Below, piece by piece: positions 8,751 to 17,560 of a stretch of DNA of 64,000 nucleotides. Made by a program: the position numbers and the translations under genes. The stretch comes from Tritonibacter litoralis (GTDB lineage Bacteria; Pseudomonadota; Alphaproteobacteria; Rhodobacterales; Rhodobacteraceae): the NCBI RefSeq assembly GCF_009496005.1, contig NZ_WIBF01000001.1, forward strand, positions 806,001-870,000. The letters run 5' to 3'. The notes under the pieces are model-generated. The model saw only the letters and a program-made list of their open reading frames with translations, did no database searches and was not told where the DNA came from. Each line of letters opens with the position of its first letter. Position 1 is the stretch's first letter.

Positions 8751-9251
8751 CTACATCCAGCGCCGCGTCCTTTTACTATAGTCGGCCCATTCGTCAGGAA
8801 ACTGGGACATTAGCCGCAGTTCTTCCCCCCGAATAAACCGGTGTTGCAACACCCAAATGAACAGCGCCACGATGGCAAACGAGCCCCACGACCCGACCCA
8901 AGCCACAACTCCCAAAAGGAGCAGAACATCTGAGACATAGATCGGATTTCTGGATAGCCCAAAAACACCTTTGGTCACAAGATGTGTTGCGTTTTCATGG
9001 GGATGGACGGTTGTTCGAAACTTTCGCATCTGCAGAACCGCAGCCAGGGTCAGCCCCCCGGCACAGCCCCAAAGGATCCAGATCAGCCCCGGCGGAACAC
9101 GGCCACTGAACCCTGGGCCCAAAGGCAGAAACCGCCCCTGGATCCATACGCTGAACATTGCCAACAAGAGCCAGACCGGAGGGATATCCAGCCAGCGCTT
9201 TGCGAAATTTTTTATCACAATCGGACCAATCCTTTGCTGTCCACGCAACAT
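8751..9251 (-). CDS. Small isoprenylcysteine carboxyl methyltransferase (ICMT/PEMT)-like membrane protein
   Basis: A 166-residue integral membrane protein with about four helices. It has the ICMT-like signature: a GVFGLSRNPIYVSDVLLLLGV segment where RNP.Y contacts S-adenosylmethionine, and a C-terminal EE..L...F...W..Y....RW pattern. Bacterial members mostly have unknown substrates; small lipids or prenylated compounds are possible. It is probably a separate gene downstream of the pntA promoter region. A distinct paralogue occurs at 27190-27801. Confidence 0.82.
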   Translation of the reverse strand: MLRGQQRIGPIVIKNFAKRWLDIPPVWLLLAMFSVWIQGRFLPLGPGFSGRVPPGLIWILWGCAGGLTLAAVLQMRKFRTTVHPHENATHLVTKGVFGLSRNPIYVSDVLLLLGVVAWVGSWGSFAIVALFIWVLQHRFIRGEELRLMSQFPDEWADYSKRTRRWM

Positions 9252-9621
9252 AGTTTCGCGGACATTTCAGAAATGGTCTTGCGACAAGCTGTCACATATT
9301 AACGGAAAAGGAACATTTAGGGGCGATTTGCGACATCCGAAAGACAATTTCCGCAATGCAGCATGTATGGCGACCAATGTTCTGGTTCGCCGCCCGTTTA
9401 ACGTAGTTTTTGTATTTTCAAATATCAGCATACCGTTGTACACCGCAAAAAACCACCCTCAAAAGACCCAACGCCTGGTTATTAGGCACGCACAGGGGCA
9501 CAGACGCTTGGCAGCGTTTACAATCCTGTGTTCCAGAAGTTCTGTTTTCCACAAAATGCGACCGGCCACGCCGGGCCAAGCCCAAGCGGTGCGCAGTCCA
9601 GGTCTTACCGGCAGATGGAGA
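9252..9621. other. Non-coding gap, 370 bases
   Basis: The part next to the methyltransferase start should hold its promoter; the rest is AT-richer than the flanks. I see no convincing gene, strong terminator or RNA. Short open frames here lack ribosome-binding sites and family resemblance. Confidence 0.5.
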
Positions 9622-10371
9622 TCAGCGGCCAGACCAGCTGTGGGCGGCTTCGCCAAAGGCTTCAAACAGCGGGCGTGAAACCGGGTCTGTGGGCGCGTGG
9701 TATTCCGGATGCCATTGCACAGACAGGGTGAAACCCGGCGCGTCCTTGATGTAAATCGCCTCGGGCGTGCCATCTTCGGCCTGACCATCCACAACCACAC
9801 GGCTGCCAGGTTGCTTGATCCCTTGGCCATGCAGCGTATTGGTCATGACACGGGTGCTGCCAAAAAGGCGCGCAAAAGGGCCGCCTTCGGTGAAATCCAC
9901 ATGGTGGCGCAAGGCGAATTTCTCTTCCAGCGTGCCATTGGGCGGCATGCGGTGGTTCATTCGGCCCGGCAGATCGCGGATTTCAGGATAGAGCGTGCCG
10001 CCCATCGCCACGTTCACCTCTTGGAAACCGCGGCAGATGCCAAAAAACGGCTGTCCGCGCTCCACACAGGCGCGCACCAGCGGCAAGGTGATCGCATCGC
10101 GGGCCCGGTCAAAAGCGCCATGCGCCTCGGTCTCGGGCTCTCCATATTCATTGGGGTGCACATTGGGGCGGCCGCCAGTCAGAAGGAAGCCATCAAAGGC
10201 GTCCAGCAGTTCTTCGACCGAGACAAAACGCGGGTCAGATGGGATCATCAGCGGCAGACAGCCAGACACATCGGCAATCGCCTCAGAGTTCATGGTTCCA
10301 CCCGCATGCACCGGATAGCTTTCATCCAGCAAATACGAATTCCCGATAATTCCGACGCGCGGGCGCGACAT
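9622..10371 (-). CDS. Gamma-glutamyl-gamma-aminobutyrate hydrolase family (peptidase C26) protein
   Basis: A 249-residue class I glutamine-amidotransferase-fold hydrolase. The nucleophile elbow is FGICRGFQE with Cys113, and the His/Glu pair is in QWHPEY (His221, Glu223), completing the catalytic triad. The early LLTGGRPNVHPNEY resembles PuuD, which hydrolyses gamma-glutamyl-GABA in putrescine breakdown. No other put or puu genes are in this window, so the substrate is inferred from family. The start is preceded by GAGGT. It appears monocistronic. Confidence 0.88.
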   Translation of the reverse strand: MSRPRVGIIGNSYLLDESYPVHAGGTMNSEAIADVSGCLPLMIPSDPRFVSVEELLDAFDGFLLTGGRPNVHPNEYGEPETEAHGAFDRARDAITLPLVRACVERGQPFFGICRGFQEVNVAMGGTLYPEIRDLPGRMNHRMPPNGTLEEKFALRHHVDFTEGGPFARLFGSTRVMTNTLHGQGIKQPGSRVVVDGQAEDGTPEAIYIKDAPGFTLSVQWHPEYHAPTDPVSRPLFEAFGEAAHSWSGR

Positions 10372-10497
10372 GGGTCACCTCTTCCTTTTGAACACTGCAC
10401 TGTGCACGCACCATATGCACCCAGCATTGGTACCGTTTCGGTGCGTGTTTTGACAACTCCGCACATCAGCGCAAGGCGTTGTGGAACCACGCACAAA

Positions 10498-10540
10498 ACA
10501 TCCCAGGCGCTGCCGCTCAAAAAAACGGCACCACCTGGGA
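10498..10540 (-). terminator. Likely terminator region upstream of the C26 gene
   Basis: A two-part hairpin (7-bp outer arms 10501-10507 with 10534-10540 and a 5-bp inner stem 10511-10515 with 10526-10530) is followed on the minus strand by TGTTTTGTG. It lies 55 bases past the glcG stop and most likely ends the glcB-glcG transcript. The outer and inner stems are separated by unpaired bases, so it is imperfect. Confidence 0.6.
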
Positions 10541-10594
10541 TTAAGATATAGCGTTCTGCCCTTAAAACGAAGCTAAGGGCAAAACCTACTGGCC

Positions 10595-11020
10595 TTAGAT
10601 TTCAGCCTGCAGGCCTGCGGCTTCCACGCCGGCTTTGCCTGCAATGGCATCATTGTCAGATGTATCGCCGGTGACGCCCAGCGCGCCAATCACGGCACCT
10701 GTTGCATCGCGCACCAGAACACCGCCGGGCACCGGCACAACCTGCCCCCCATAGACCCCGTTGACCGCGGCCATGAAAAAGGCCTGCTGTTCTGCACGCG
10801 CCATTTGGGCAGAGCCGGACATGCCCAGCATCACCGCGCCATAGGCTTTGCCCTGCGCAATGCCAAATCGGCCCGGTGCTGCGCCGTCTTCGCGTTCAAA
10901 CGCCAGCACATGGCCGCCCGCGTCCAGAACCACCACCGACAAAGGCTTCAGCCCCATCTCGCGCCCTTTGGCACGCGTTACGTTGATCATCGTTTTGGCT
11001 TGATCCAATGAAATCGCCAT
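10595..11020 (-). CDS. glcG: GlcG/HbpS family protein
   Basis: A 141-residue GlcG/HbpS-type protein. It begins SLDQAKTMI, includes VVVLDAGGHVLAFEREDGA and GRFGIAQGKAYGAV, and ends with the glycine-rich PVPGGVLVRDATGAVIGALGVTGDTSDNDE-like motif of the family. GlcG is commonly encoded with glycolate and malate synthase genes; related proteins bind haem or act as sensors, but the role in glycolate use is not settled. It follows glcB by 63 bases on the same strand and shares its terminator. Confidence 0.9.
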   Translation of the reverse strand: MAISLDQAKTMINVTRAKGREMGLKPLSVVVLDAGGHVLAFEREDGAAPGRFGIAQGKAYGAVMLGMSGSAQMARAEQQAFFMAAVNGVYGGQVVPVPGGVLVRDATGAVIGALGVTGDTSDNDAIAGKAGVEAAGLQAEI

Positions 11021-11083
11021 TGGTTTCTCCCTTGTTTCTGTGACGCGCAGGATGGTCCCTGCCCCGCCTGATCCCTCAATCCC

Positions 11084-13186
11084 TTAGCCTTCGGCCTTCA
11101 ACTGCAGACGACGGGCATGCAGGACCGGCTCGGTGTAGCCTGATGGCTGGATACGCCCCTTGAAAACCAGATCGCAAGCGGCCTGAAAGGCGATGCCATC
11201 AAACCCCGGCGCCATCGGGCGATAGGCCGGGTCACCTGCGTTTTGGCCATCCACAACAGCGGCCATTTTCTGCATCGCCGCCATCACCTGCGCTTCGCTC
11301 ACCACACCGTGGTGCAGCCAGTTGGCCAGCGCCTGCGACGAGATGCGACAGGTCGCGCGGTCTTCCATCAGCCCCACATCGTTGATGTCCGGCACTTTGG
11401 AGCAGCCCACGCCCTGATCGACCCAGCGCACCACATAGCCCAGGATGCCTTGGGCATTGTTTTCGATCTCATTTGTAATGGCCTCATCGCTGAGGTTTTC
11501 GCCCTGCATAACCGGAATGGTCAGCAGATCCGCCAAGGAGCCCCGCGCGCCGCCGGATTTGATCTCATCCTGAACGGCAGAGACGTCAACACTGTGGTAG
11601 TGCATGGCGTGCAATGTCGCGGCGGTCGGAGACGGCACCCAGGCACAGGACGCGCCCGCCTTGGGGTGGCCAACCTTGGCCTCCAGCATATCTGCCATCC
11701 GGTCCGGCATCGCCCACATGCCCTTTCCGATCTGGGCGCGCCCTTTCAAGCCGCAGGCTAGGCCGATATCCACATTGCGATCCTCATACGAGGTGATCCA
11801 GGGCGTGGACTTCATCTCTCCTTTGGGCAGCATCGCGCCCGCTTCCATCGATGTGTGGATCTCATCCCCGGTGCGATCCAGAAATCCGGTATTGATAAAG
11901 GCCACGCGGGATTTTGCAGCACGGATACACTCCATAAGGTTCGCGCTGGTCCGGCGTTCCTCATCCATGATCCCCAGTTTGACGGTATTGCGCGGCAGAC
12001 CCAGAACGTCTTCGACGTGATCAAAGATCCGCACCGCAAAGTCAACTTCTTCCGGGCCGTGCATCTTGGGCTTGACCACATAGACCGAGCCGGATCGCGA
12101 ATTGCCACCGTCCGTTTTCAGATCGTGCATCGAAATCAAGACGGTAACCATGGCATCCAGCAGCCCTTCGCCCGCCTCGCGGCCCTCTGCGTTCAGCACC
12201 GCCGGAGTGGTCATCAAGTGGCCCACATTGCGCACCAGCAACAGCGAACGCCCTTTGACGTCAAACGCGGCGCCATCCGGCGCGGTGTAGCTGCGGTCGC
12301 CGTTCAGAATACGGGTGACAGTCTTGCCGCCTTTTTCAAACGACTCGCTCAGATCCTGTTTCATCAGGCCCAGCCAGTTGGAATAGGCTTGAACCTTGTC
12401 CGCCGCATCGACGCAGGCCACGGAATCTTCGCAATCCATGATGGTGGACAAGGCCGCCTCAAGGTTCACGGCCGCAATATGAGCCGGGTCGGTTGCGCCG
12501 ATGGCGTTGTTGGCGTCAACCAGAACTTCGATACGCAGCCCGTTGTTTTGAAACAGGTAACGCGCGGCATCGCCGTCTTGCATCTGGCCGAGGTATTGCG
12601 TCGCATCCGCCAGAGGGGCCGCGGCAACATCGGTCACCTCGGCCCAGGTTGCGCCGGTCAACGGGAGCGCCTGATCCAGAAATGCCTTGGCGTAGGCAAT
12701 CACTTTTGCGCCGCGATCCAGATCATAGCCTTTGCCTGTAGGTAGACCGCCCAGCGCGTCGGTGCCATACAGCGCGTCATACAAATTTCCCCACCGCGCA
12801 TTGGCCGCGTTCAAGGCAAAACGCGCATTGGTGATCGGCACCACCAGCTGCGGGCCGGACATCAGCGCGATTTCAGCATCCACATCAGTGGTGTCGATTT
12901 CAAACGCTTCACCTTCGGGCAACAAGTAACCGATGTCACGCAGAAACGCTTGGTAAGCATCCGCATCATGGGGCTGGCCTTTGCGGGTCACATGCCAGGC
13001 ATCAATCTGGCTTTGCAGATCTTTGCGCTTTGCCAAGAGATCGCGATTTTCTCCGCCTTTGCCGTTCACCAAATCGGAAAGCCCCGTCCAAAAGGCATCC
13101 GCGGTGATACCAGTGCCGGGCAAGGCTTTAGCTTCAATGAACTCAACCAGCTCTTCGGCCACTTTGATACTTTGGATCGCGCGCAT
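11084..13186 (-). CDS. glcB: Malate synthase G
   Basis: A 700-residue malate synthase G, near the family's usual 720. It condenses glyoxylate with acetyl-CoA to give malate in the cytosol. Active-site elements are visible: the arginine in [10 protein letters not shown], the Mg-binding acid in [12 protein letters not shown], and the C-terminal [19 protein letters not shown] segment with the acidic catalytic residue. The start ATG is preceded by GAGGAAG. Upstream (13255-13273) is an operator-like inverted repeat. With glcG it forms a glyoxylate-use unit. Confidence 0.97.
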   Translation of the reverse strand: MRAIQSIKVAEELVEFIEAKALPGTGITADAFWTGLSDLVNGKGGENRDLLAKRKDLQSQIDAWHVTRKGQPHDADAYQAFLRDIGYLLPEGEAFEIDTTDVDAEIALMSGPQLVVPITNARFALNAANARWGNLYDALYGTDALGGLPTGKGYDLDRGAKVIAYAKAFLDQALPLTGATWAEVTDVAAAPLADATQYLGQMQDGDAARYLFQNNGLRIEVLVDANNAIGATDPAHIAAVNLEAALSTIMDCEDSVACVDAADKVQAYSNWLGLMKQDLSESFEKGGKTVTRILNGDRSYTAPDGAAFDVKGRSLLLVRNVGHLMTTPAVLNAEGREAGEGLLDAMVTVLISMHDLKTDGGNSRSGSVYVVKPKMHGPEEVDFAVRIFDHVEDVLGLPRNTVKLGIMDEERRTSANLMECIRAAKSRVAFINTGFLDRTGDEIHTSMEAGAMLPKGEMKSTPWITSYEDRNVDIGLACGLKGRAQIGKGMWAMPDRMADMLEAKVGHPKAGASCAWVPSPTAATLHAMHYHSVDVSAVQDEIKSGGARGSLADLLTIPVMQGENLSDEAITNEIENNAQGILGYVVRWVDQGVGCSKVPDINDVGLMEDRATCRISSQALANWLHHGVVSEAQVMAAMQKMAAVVDGQNAGDPAYRPMAPGFDGIAFQAACDLVFKGRIQPSGYTEPVLHARRLQLKAEG

Positions 13187-13254
13187 TTTTCTTCCTCACC
13201 TTCTCATCGTTTCCCCAAGACATACCGGGCAACAGACCATGTCTACACCCCGAC

Positions 13255-13273
13255 TGGTAAACTAATTTTACCA
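13255..13273. promoter_or_regulatory. Inverted repeat in the glcB-pepN divergent region
   Basis: Perfect 7-bp arms TGGTAAA and TTTACCA are separated by 5 bases, 69 bases upstream of the glcB start in an AT-rich patch. The form resembles operators of GntR- or IclR-type metabolite regulators that control glyoxylate genes. The regulator itself is not in the window. Confidence 0.45.
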
Positions 13274-13448
13274 ATTTTTAAATAGGCGTTTCAAAAAAAC
13301 CAAGGGACTCGTTGGAAATAAGATCACCTGACGCCTTATCAAACGGCAAATTCCAGCCATCCTCTTGCTGCCCTTCCCGATCACTCCTACTGATAAAGAA
13401 ATGGCCAAGCGCCACAATGGATACGTCCAAACAACAGGATCATATGCG

Positions 13449-16013
13449 ATGAAAGACGCCGCTCCCGCCTCCGCGCCCGAGACGTTTTATCTGAAAGATT
13501 ACACGCCCTTTGGGTTTGAGGTGGAAGCGGTTGCGCTGACCTTCAAACTGGCCGCCACCACCACCCGCGTGATCAGCAAAATCCGCTTTGCCCCCAAGCC
13601 CGACGCGGCGGATCCCCGTTTCTTTCTGCATGGGGAGGCGCTCAACCTGATCTGGGCCAAGATCGACGGCCAGGAGGTCACGCCGCAAATGGTCAATGGC
13701 GGGCTGGAATGCACAGTACCGGGCCAGCCGTTCACCTGGGAAGCGGAGGTAGAGATCGACCCCCAAGGCAATACCGCGCTGGAGGGGCTTTATATGTCAA
13801 ACGGCATGTATTGCACCCAATGTGAGGCGGAAGGGTTTCGCAAGATCACATATTACCCCGACCGTCCCGATGTGATGTCGACCTTTACCGTGCGCATCGA
13901 AGGGTCGGAAAAGGTGATGTTGTCCAACGGCAATCCCGGCACCACGGGGGATGGCTTTGCGGAGTGGCATGACCCCTGGCCCAAACCCGCCTATCTGTTT
14001 GCGCTGGTGGCCGGGGATCTGATCAACCACCCGGACCGGTTCACCACCAAATCTGGCAAGGATGTGGAACTGAATATCTGGGTGCGCCCCGGAGATGAGG
14101 GCAAATGCGCCTTTGGCATGGAGGCGCTCAAGAAATCCATGACCTGGGATGAAGAGGTCTATGGGCGCGAATATGATCTGGACATCTTCAACATTGTGGC
14201 CGTGGATGACTTCAATATGGGCGCGATGGAGAACAAAGGATTGAACATTTTCAACTCATCCTGCGTTTTAGCCTCACCCGAGACATCAACGGATGCGAAT
14301 TTCGAACGGATCGAGGCGATTATCGCCCATGAGTATTTTCACAATTGGACCGGTAACCGGATCACCTGTCGCGACTGGTTCCAGCTGTGTTTGAAAGAGG
14401 GGCTGACCGTGTTCCGCGATGCGCAGTTTACGTCCGACATGCGGTCCGCTCCGGTGAAGCGGATTGACGATGTGATCACCCTGCGCGCGCGACAATTTCC
14501 TGAAGATGGCGGCCCGCTGGCCCACCCACCGCGCCCGGAAGAGTTTCAGGAGATCAACAACTTTTACACGGCCACCGTTTATGAAAAAGGCGCCGAGGTC
14601 ATCGGCATGTTGAAACGGCTGGTGGGCGATGACGCTTATTACAAAGCGCTCGACCTTTATTTTGACCGTCACGACGGGCAGGCCTGCACCATCGAAGATT
14701 GGTTGAAAGTGTTCGAGGATGCGACCGGCCGCGACATGACCCAGTTCAAGCTGTGGTACAGTCAAGCCGGCACACCACGGGTGAAGGTTTCTGAAAGCTT
14801 CGTGGGCGACACACTGACCTTGACCTTTGAACAAGAAACCGCACCGACGCCGGGGCAACCCACCAAAGACCCGCGTGTCATTCCCATTGCTGTCGGGCTC
14901 TTAGGGGCAAATGGTGACGAGATCCAGCCCACCACCGTGCTGGAGATGACAGAAGCCAAGCAGAGCTTTACCTTCACCGGGCTCGCCGCAAAACCTGTGG
15001 CATCAATCCTGCGCGAATTTTCCGCTCCTGTGGTCCTGGACCGCCAAATGGGCAACGCTGAGCGGGCGTTTTTGCTGGCCCATGACACCGATCCCTTCAA
15101 CCGTTGGGAAGCAGGCAACGCTCTGGCCACCGACACCCGGTTGCGGATGGTTCTGAATGGCGCGGCGCCAGATGCCAACTATTTGGATGCGCTGACCAAA
15201 CTGGTGCGTGATGACAGCCAGGACCCGGCGTTCCGGGCCTTGGTTCTGCAACCGCCAAGTCAGGCGCAGATCGCGCAGGTTCTGTTCGAACAGGGCCACA
15301 CGCCAGACCCGGAAAAGATCCATGACGCGGCAGAGACCTTTGCCCAAAGCCTGGCGCAGGCCCTGTCGGACAGCCTGCCCCGCCTTTATGCGGCGACCAC
15401 GGTGGATGGACCTTATGTCCCGGATGCAGAAGGCGCGGGCAAACGCGCGCTCAACGGGGCGGTTCTGTCGCTGCTGTCGCGATTGGATGGCGGCGCGGCT
15501 GCTGCGAAACAGTTTGAAGCGGCGGACAATATGACCCTGCAATATGCGGCTTTGGCCTGTTTGCTGCGGGCTGAAAAAGGCGCGGATCAATCGCAGGCCT
15601 TTTTCGATCAATGGAAAGAAGACCGTCTGGTCATGGACAAATGGTTTGCGCTGCAGGTGGCCACGGCCAAGCCTGAAAACGCAGCACAAACAGCCCGCGC
15701 CCTGACCAAGCACGCCCTGTTCACGATCAAAAACCCCAACCGGTTCCGCGCTGTAATGGGCGCGCTTGCAGGGCATCATGCAGGGTTCCACCACATCAGT
15801 GGGGCGGGCTACAGCTTGCTGGCTGAAAACTTAATGGCTTTGGATTCCCTTAATCCGCAGACCACAGCCCGCATGTGCGCAGGCTTCCAGACCTGGAAGC
15901 GTTATGATGAGACACGCCAGCGGTTGATCCAAACCGAGCTTGAGAAAATTGCAGGGCTAAACGGGCTCAGCCGCGACACTTCGGATATGGTCACCCGCAT
16001 CCTGGAAGCGTAA
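13449..16013 (+). CDS. pepN: Aminopeptidase N (M1 zinc metallopeptidase)
   Basis: An 854-residue M1 aminopeptidase of the bacterial PepN type. The exopeptidase motif GAMENKGLN and the zinc site HEYFH (residues 294-298) with the distal Glu317 are intact. C-terminal Ig-like and helical domains (DUF3458-like) follow. It removes N-terminal residues from peptides in the cytosol. I chose ATG 13449 (AGGA 9 bases upstream; sequence MKDAAPASAPETFYL) over an in-frame ATG at 13365, which would add 28 atypical residues. It is divergent from glcB and ends in a strong terminator. Confidence 0.97.
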   Translation: MKDAAPASAPETFYLKDYTPFGFEVEAVALTFKLAATTTRVISKIRFAPKPDAADPRFFLHGEALNLIWAKIDGQEVTPQMVNGGLECTVPGQPFTWEAEVEIDPQGNTALEGLYMSNGMYCTQCEAEGFRKITYYPDRPDVMSTFTVRIEGSEKVMLSNGNPGTTGDGFAEWHDPWPKPAYLFALVAGDLINHPDRFTTKSGKDVELNIWVRPGDEGKCAFGMEALKKSMTWDEEVYGREYDLDIFNIVAVDDFNMGAMENKGLNIFNSSCVLASPETSTDANFERIEAIIAHEYFHNWTGNRITCRDWFQLCLKEGLTVFRDAQFTSDMRSAPVKRIDDVITLRARQFPEDGGPLAHPPRPEEFQEINNFYTATVYEKGAEVIGMLKRLVGDDAYYKALDLYFDRHDGQACTIEDWLKVFEDATGRDMTQFKLWYSQAGTPRVKVSESFVGDTLTLTFEQETAPTPGQPTKDPRVIPIAVGLLGANGDEIQPTTVLEMTEAKQSFTFTGLAAKPVASILREFSAPVVLDRQMGNAERAFLLAHDTDPFNRWEAGNALATDTRLRMVLNGAAPDANYLDALTKLVRDDSQDPAFRALVLQPPSQAQIAQVLFEQGHTPDPEKIHDAAETFAQSLAQALSDSLPRLYAATTVDGPYVPDAEGAGKRALNGAVLSLLSRLDGGAAAAKQFEAADNMTLQYAALACLLRAEKGADQSQAFFDQWKEDRLVMDKWFALQVATAKPENAAQTARALTKHALFTIKNPNRFRAVMGALAGHHAGFHHISGAGYSLLAENLMALDSLNPQTTARMCAGFQTWKRYDETRQRLIQTELEKIAGLNGLSRDTSDMVTRILEA

Positions 16014-16020
16014 TACATTG

Positions 16021-16049
16021 AACCGGGGCGGTTTTTCCCGCCCCGGTTT
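16021..16049 (+). terminator. Terminator of pepN
   Basis: An 11-bp perfect GC-rich stem (16021-16031 with 16038-16048) with a 6-base T-rich loop lies 8 bases after the pepN stop. The trailing T run is short. Confidence 0.8.
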
Positions 16050-16210
16050 CCACAGCGTGAACAATCCACCCAGATCCCCCATGATCAGTAGAAGCGCACG
16101 TTAACTTTTTTCTGCAGGCACATCTAAATCCCCACAAAGGCCATTTTTGCGCCCCAAAGTCACGGGATCTTGAGTTAACCCAAGATGCTGCCAATCTGCG
16201 GAAAAACTGA

Positions 16211-17515
16211 ATGCTTACGTCTCATCGCCCTGCGGCCCGCGCGCTGCTGCGCTCCCTTGCCCCGCTGCACAAAGCAACGGCATCCCTGCGCGCACGCCTG
16301 CCGTTGCCCCCTGCTTTGACTGTGACCCGACAGGTCCATATGGTTGAGCCTGGCCGAAAGGTCTCTCCTTTATTGTCGATCCCGGTTCAACACGACAGCG
16401 AGGATGAGCAGCAATGCCAGGATGCGCGCGCCCGCGGTTTGTTTTTGGCACGCCAGGAACGGTGGGGCGATCTGATCCAACACTTGCAAGAGGCGGATAC
16501 CGCACGGGCCGCCACAGGTGTGGGCCTGCCGATTGCCGACCTTATGGCCTTTGGCGCGCGATCTGATGTGGTGAACGGTGTGGAACAGGCGCTGGATCAC
16601 TGCCCGACGCCGGATGACGCGCCGTTGTTGGCCGGGATCATGGCATTGGAAGAAGCACGCGCCAATATGGGCTGTCAGCCTTTTATGTCCGCACTCGTGG
16701 CCTCGGCCCATGTGGACATTGGTTGGGCCTGGCGCAGCGACGCCGCGCAAAACCTAGCCAGCCGCACATTTGAGGCCCGCGCCCAGGCCCATTTCAAACG
16801 AGCCTGGACCTTGATGGAACCGTTGGAACGTTCCGCGGCTGACAGCCCGTTTCTGCAAGAGGCCGTTTGCGCGGCCATGTCCACACAGGGGGTGGCAGCC
16901 GTGAAGCTGGCCGACGCCTATGCGCAGTTGATCGAACTGGATCCGCTGAACTATCGCAATATGCGTGCGCTGGGGGTCGCCATGTCGCCCAGCCGATACG
17001 GCGGTGGCGAAGCGTTGGAGCTGGAAGCCCGCCGCGTTGCATCCCAGACCCAAAACATCTGGGGCGCGGGCGGGTACACCTGGACCTATTTTGACGCGCT
17101 GACAAGTGAGGACGCGGCCTGCCAATCGCTGGACGTTCCGTTGTTTTTAGAAGGCCTGCGTGACATTGTTGAAAACCGCCCCTCGCAGGAAACCGTAAAC
17201 CTGTTGATTGCGTTTTGTGCCATTGGCATCAATCTGCGCGAGACCGCCACCCCCGAGGTCACAGCCGTGCGCGCCAAAATTGCTGAGGCGTCAAATTGGC
17301 TGACACGCGATCATTTGCAGGAAATCCACCCTTTCCACTGGGCGCATGCAGCCACCGGTTTTGCCAATAACGCCAAGGTCCCCTCCCCCCGTCGTTTTGC
17401 CGCGCGCGGCCGCGACGACGCACATCGATTTCTGGAGAAATGCTTCCACGAAGAGCTGGCCCAAGGCTGCCAGGTGCAGTTCACCGAAGCCGGGCTGGAG
17501 GTTCAGCCCAGCTGA
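16211..17515 (+). CDS. Uncharacterised helical protein, 434 residues
   Basis: I do not recognise a named family. The protein begins with a basic, proline-containing stretch (residues 1-60) without a signal peptide. The rest is alanine-rich helices resembling tetratricopeptide or HEAT-like repeats, for example EARAQAHFKRAWTLMEPLERS and KLADAYAQLIELDPLNYRNMRALG. The ELDPLNYRNMRALG unit looks TPR-like. The exact start is uncertain because only a weak GGAAA precedes the ATG; Met44 is an alternative. It stands alone between pepN and tex, with a hairpin after the stop. Base composition matches its neighbours, so it is probably a long-standing lineage gene. Confidence 0.8.
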   Translation: MLTSHRPAARALLRSLAPLHKATASLRARLPLPPALTVTRQVHMVEPGRKVSPLLSIPVQHDSEDEQQCQDARARGLFLARQERWGDLIQHLQEADTARAATGVGLPIADLMAFGARSDVVNGVEQALDHCPTPDDAPLLAGIMALEEARANMGCQPFMSALVASAHVDIGWAWRSDAAQNLASRTFEARAQAHFKRAWTLMEPLERSAADSPFLQEAVCAAMSTQGVAAVKLADAYAQLIELDPLNYRNMRALGVAMSPSRYGGGEALELEARRVASQTQNIWGAGGYTWTYFDALTSEDAACQSLDVPLFLEGLRDIVENRPSQETVNLLIAFCAIGINLRETATPEVTAVRAKIAEASNWLTRDHLQEIHPFHWAHAATGFANNAKVPSPRRFAARGRDDAHRFLEKCFHEELAQGCQVQFTEAGLEVQPS

Positions 17516-17521
17516 TCAAAT

Positions 17522-17547
17522 GAGGCGCGCCTGGTTTCGCGCGCCTC
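17522..17547. terminator. GC hairpin between convergent genes
   Basis: A 9-bp perfect stem (17522-17530 with 17539-17547, 8-base loop) lies between the uncharacterised gene and the convergent tex. There is no proper T tract on either side, so its terminator role is tentative. Confidence 0.5.
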
Positions 17548-17560
17548 CAGCCCGACGGGG

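Noticed and set aside
9410-9754. Possible small gene in the gap before the C26 hydrolase
   Set aside because: It runs into the hydrolase on the opposite strand, lacks a ribosome-binding site and shows no domain.
11855-12745. Long plus-strand open frame opposite glcB
   Set aside because: Shadow of the glcB codon pattern; no ribosome-binding site and a histidine/arginine-rich translation typical of antisense frames.
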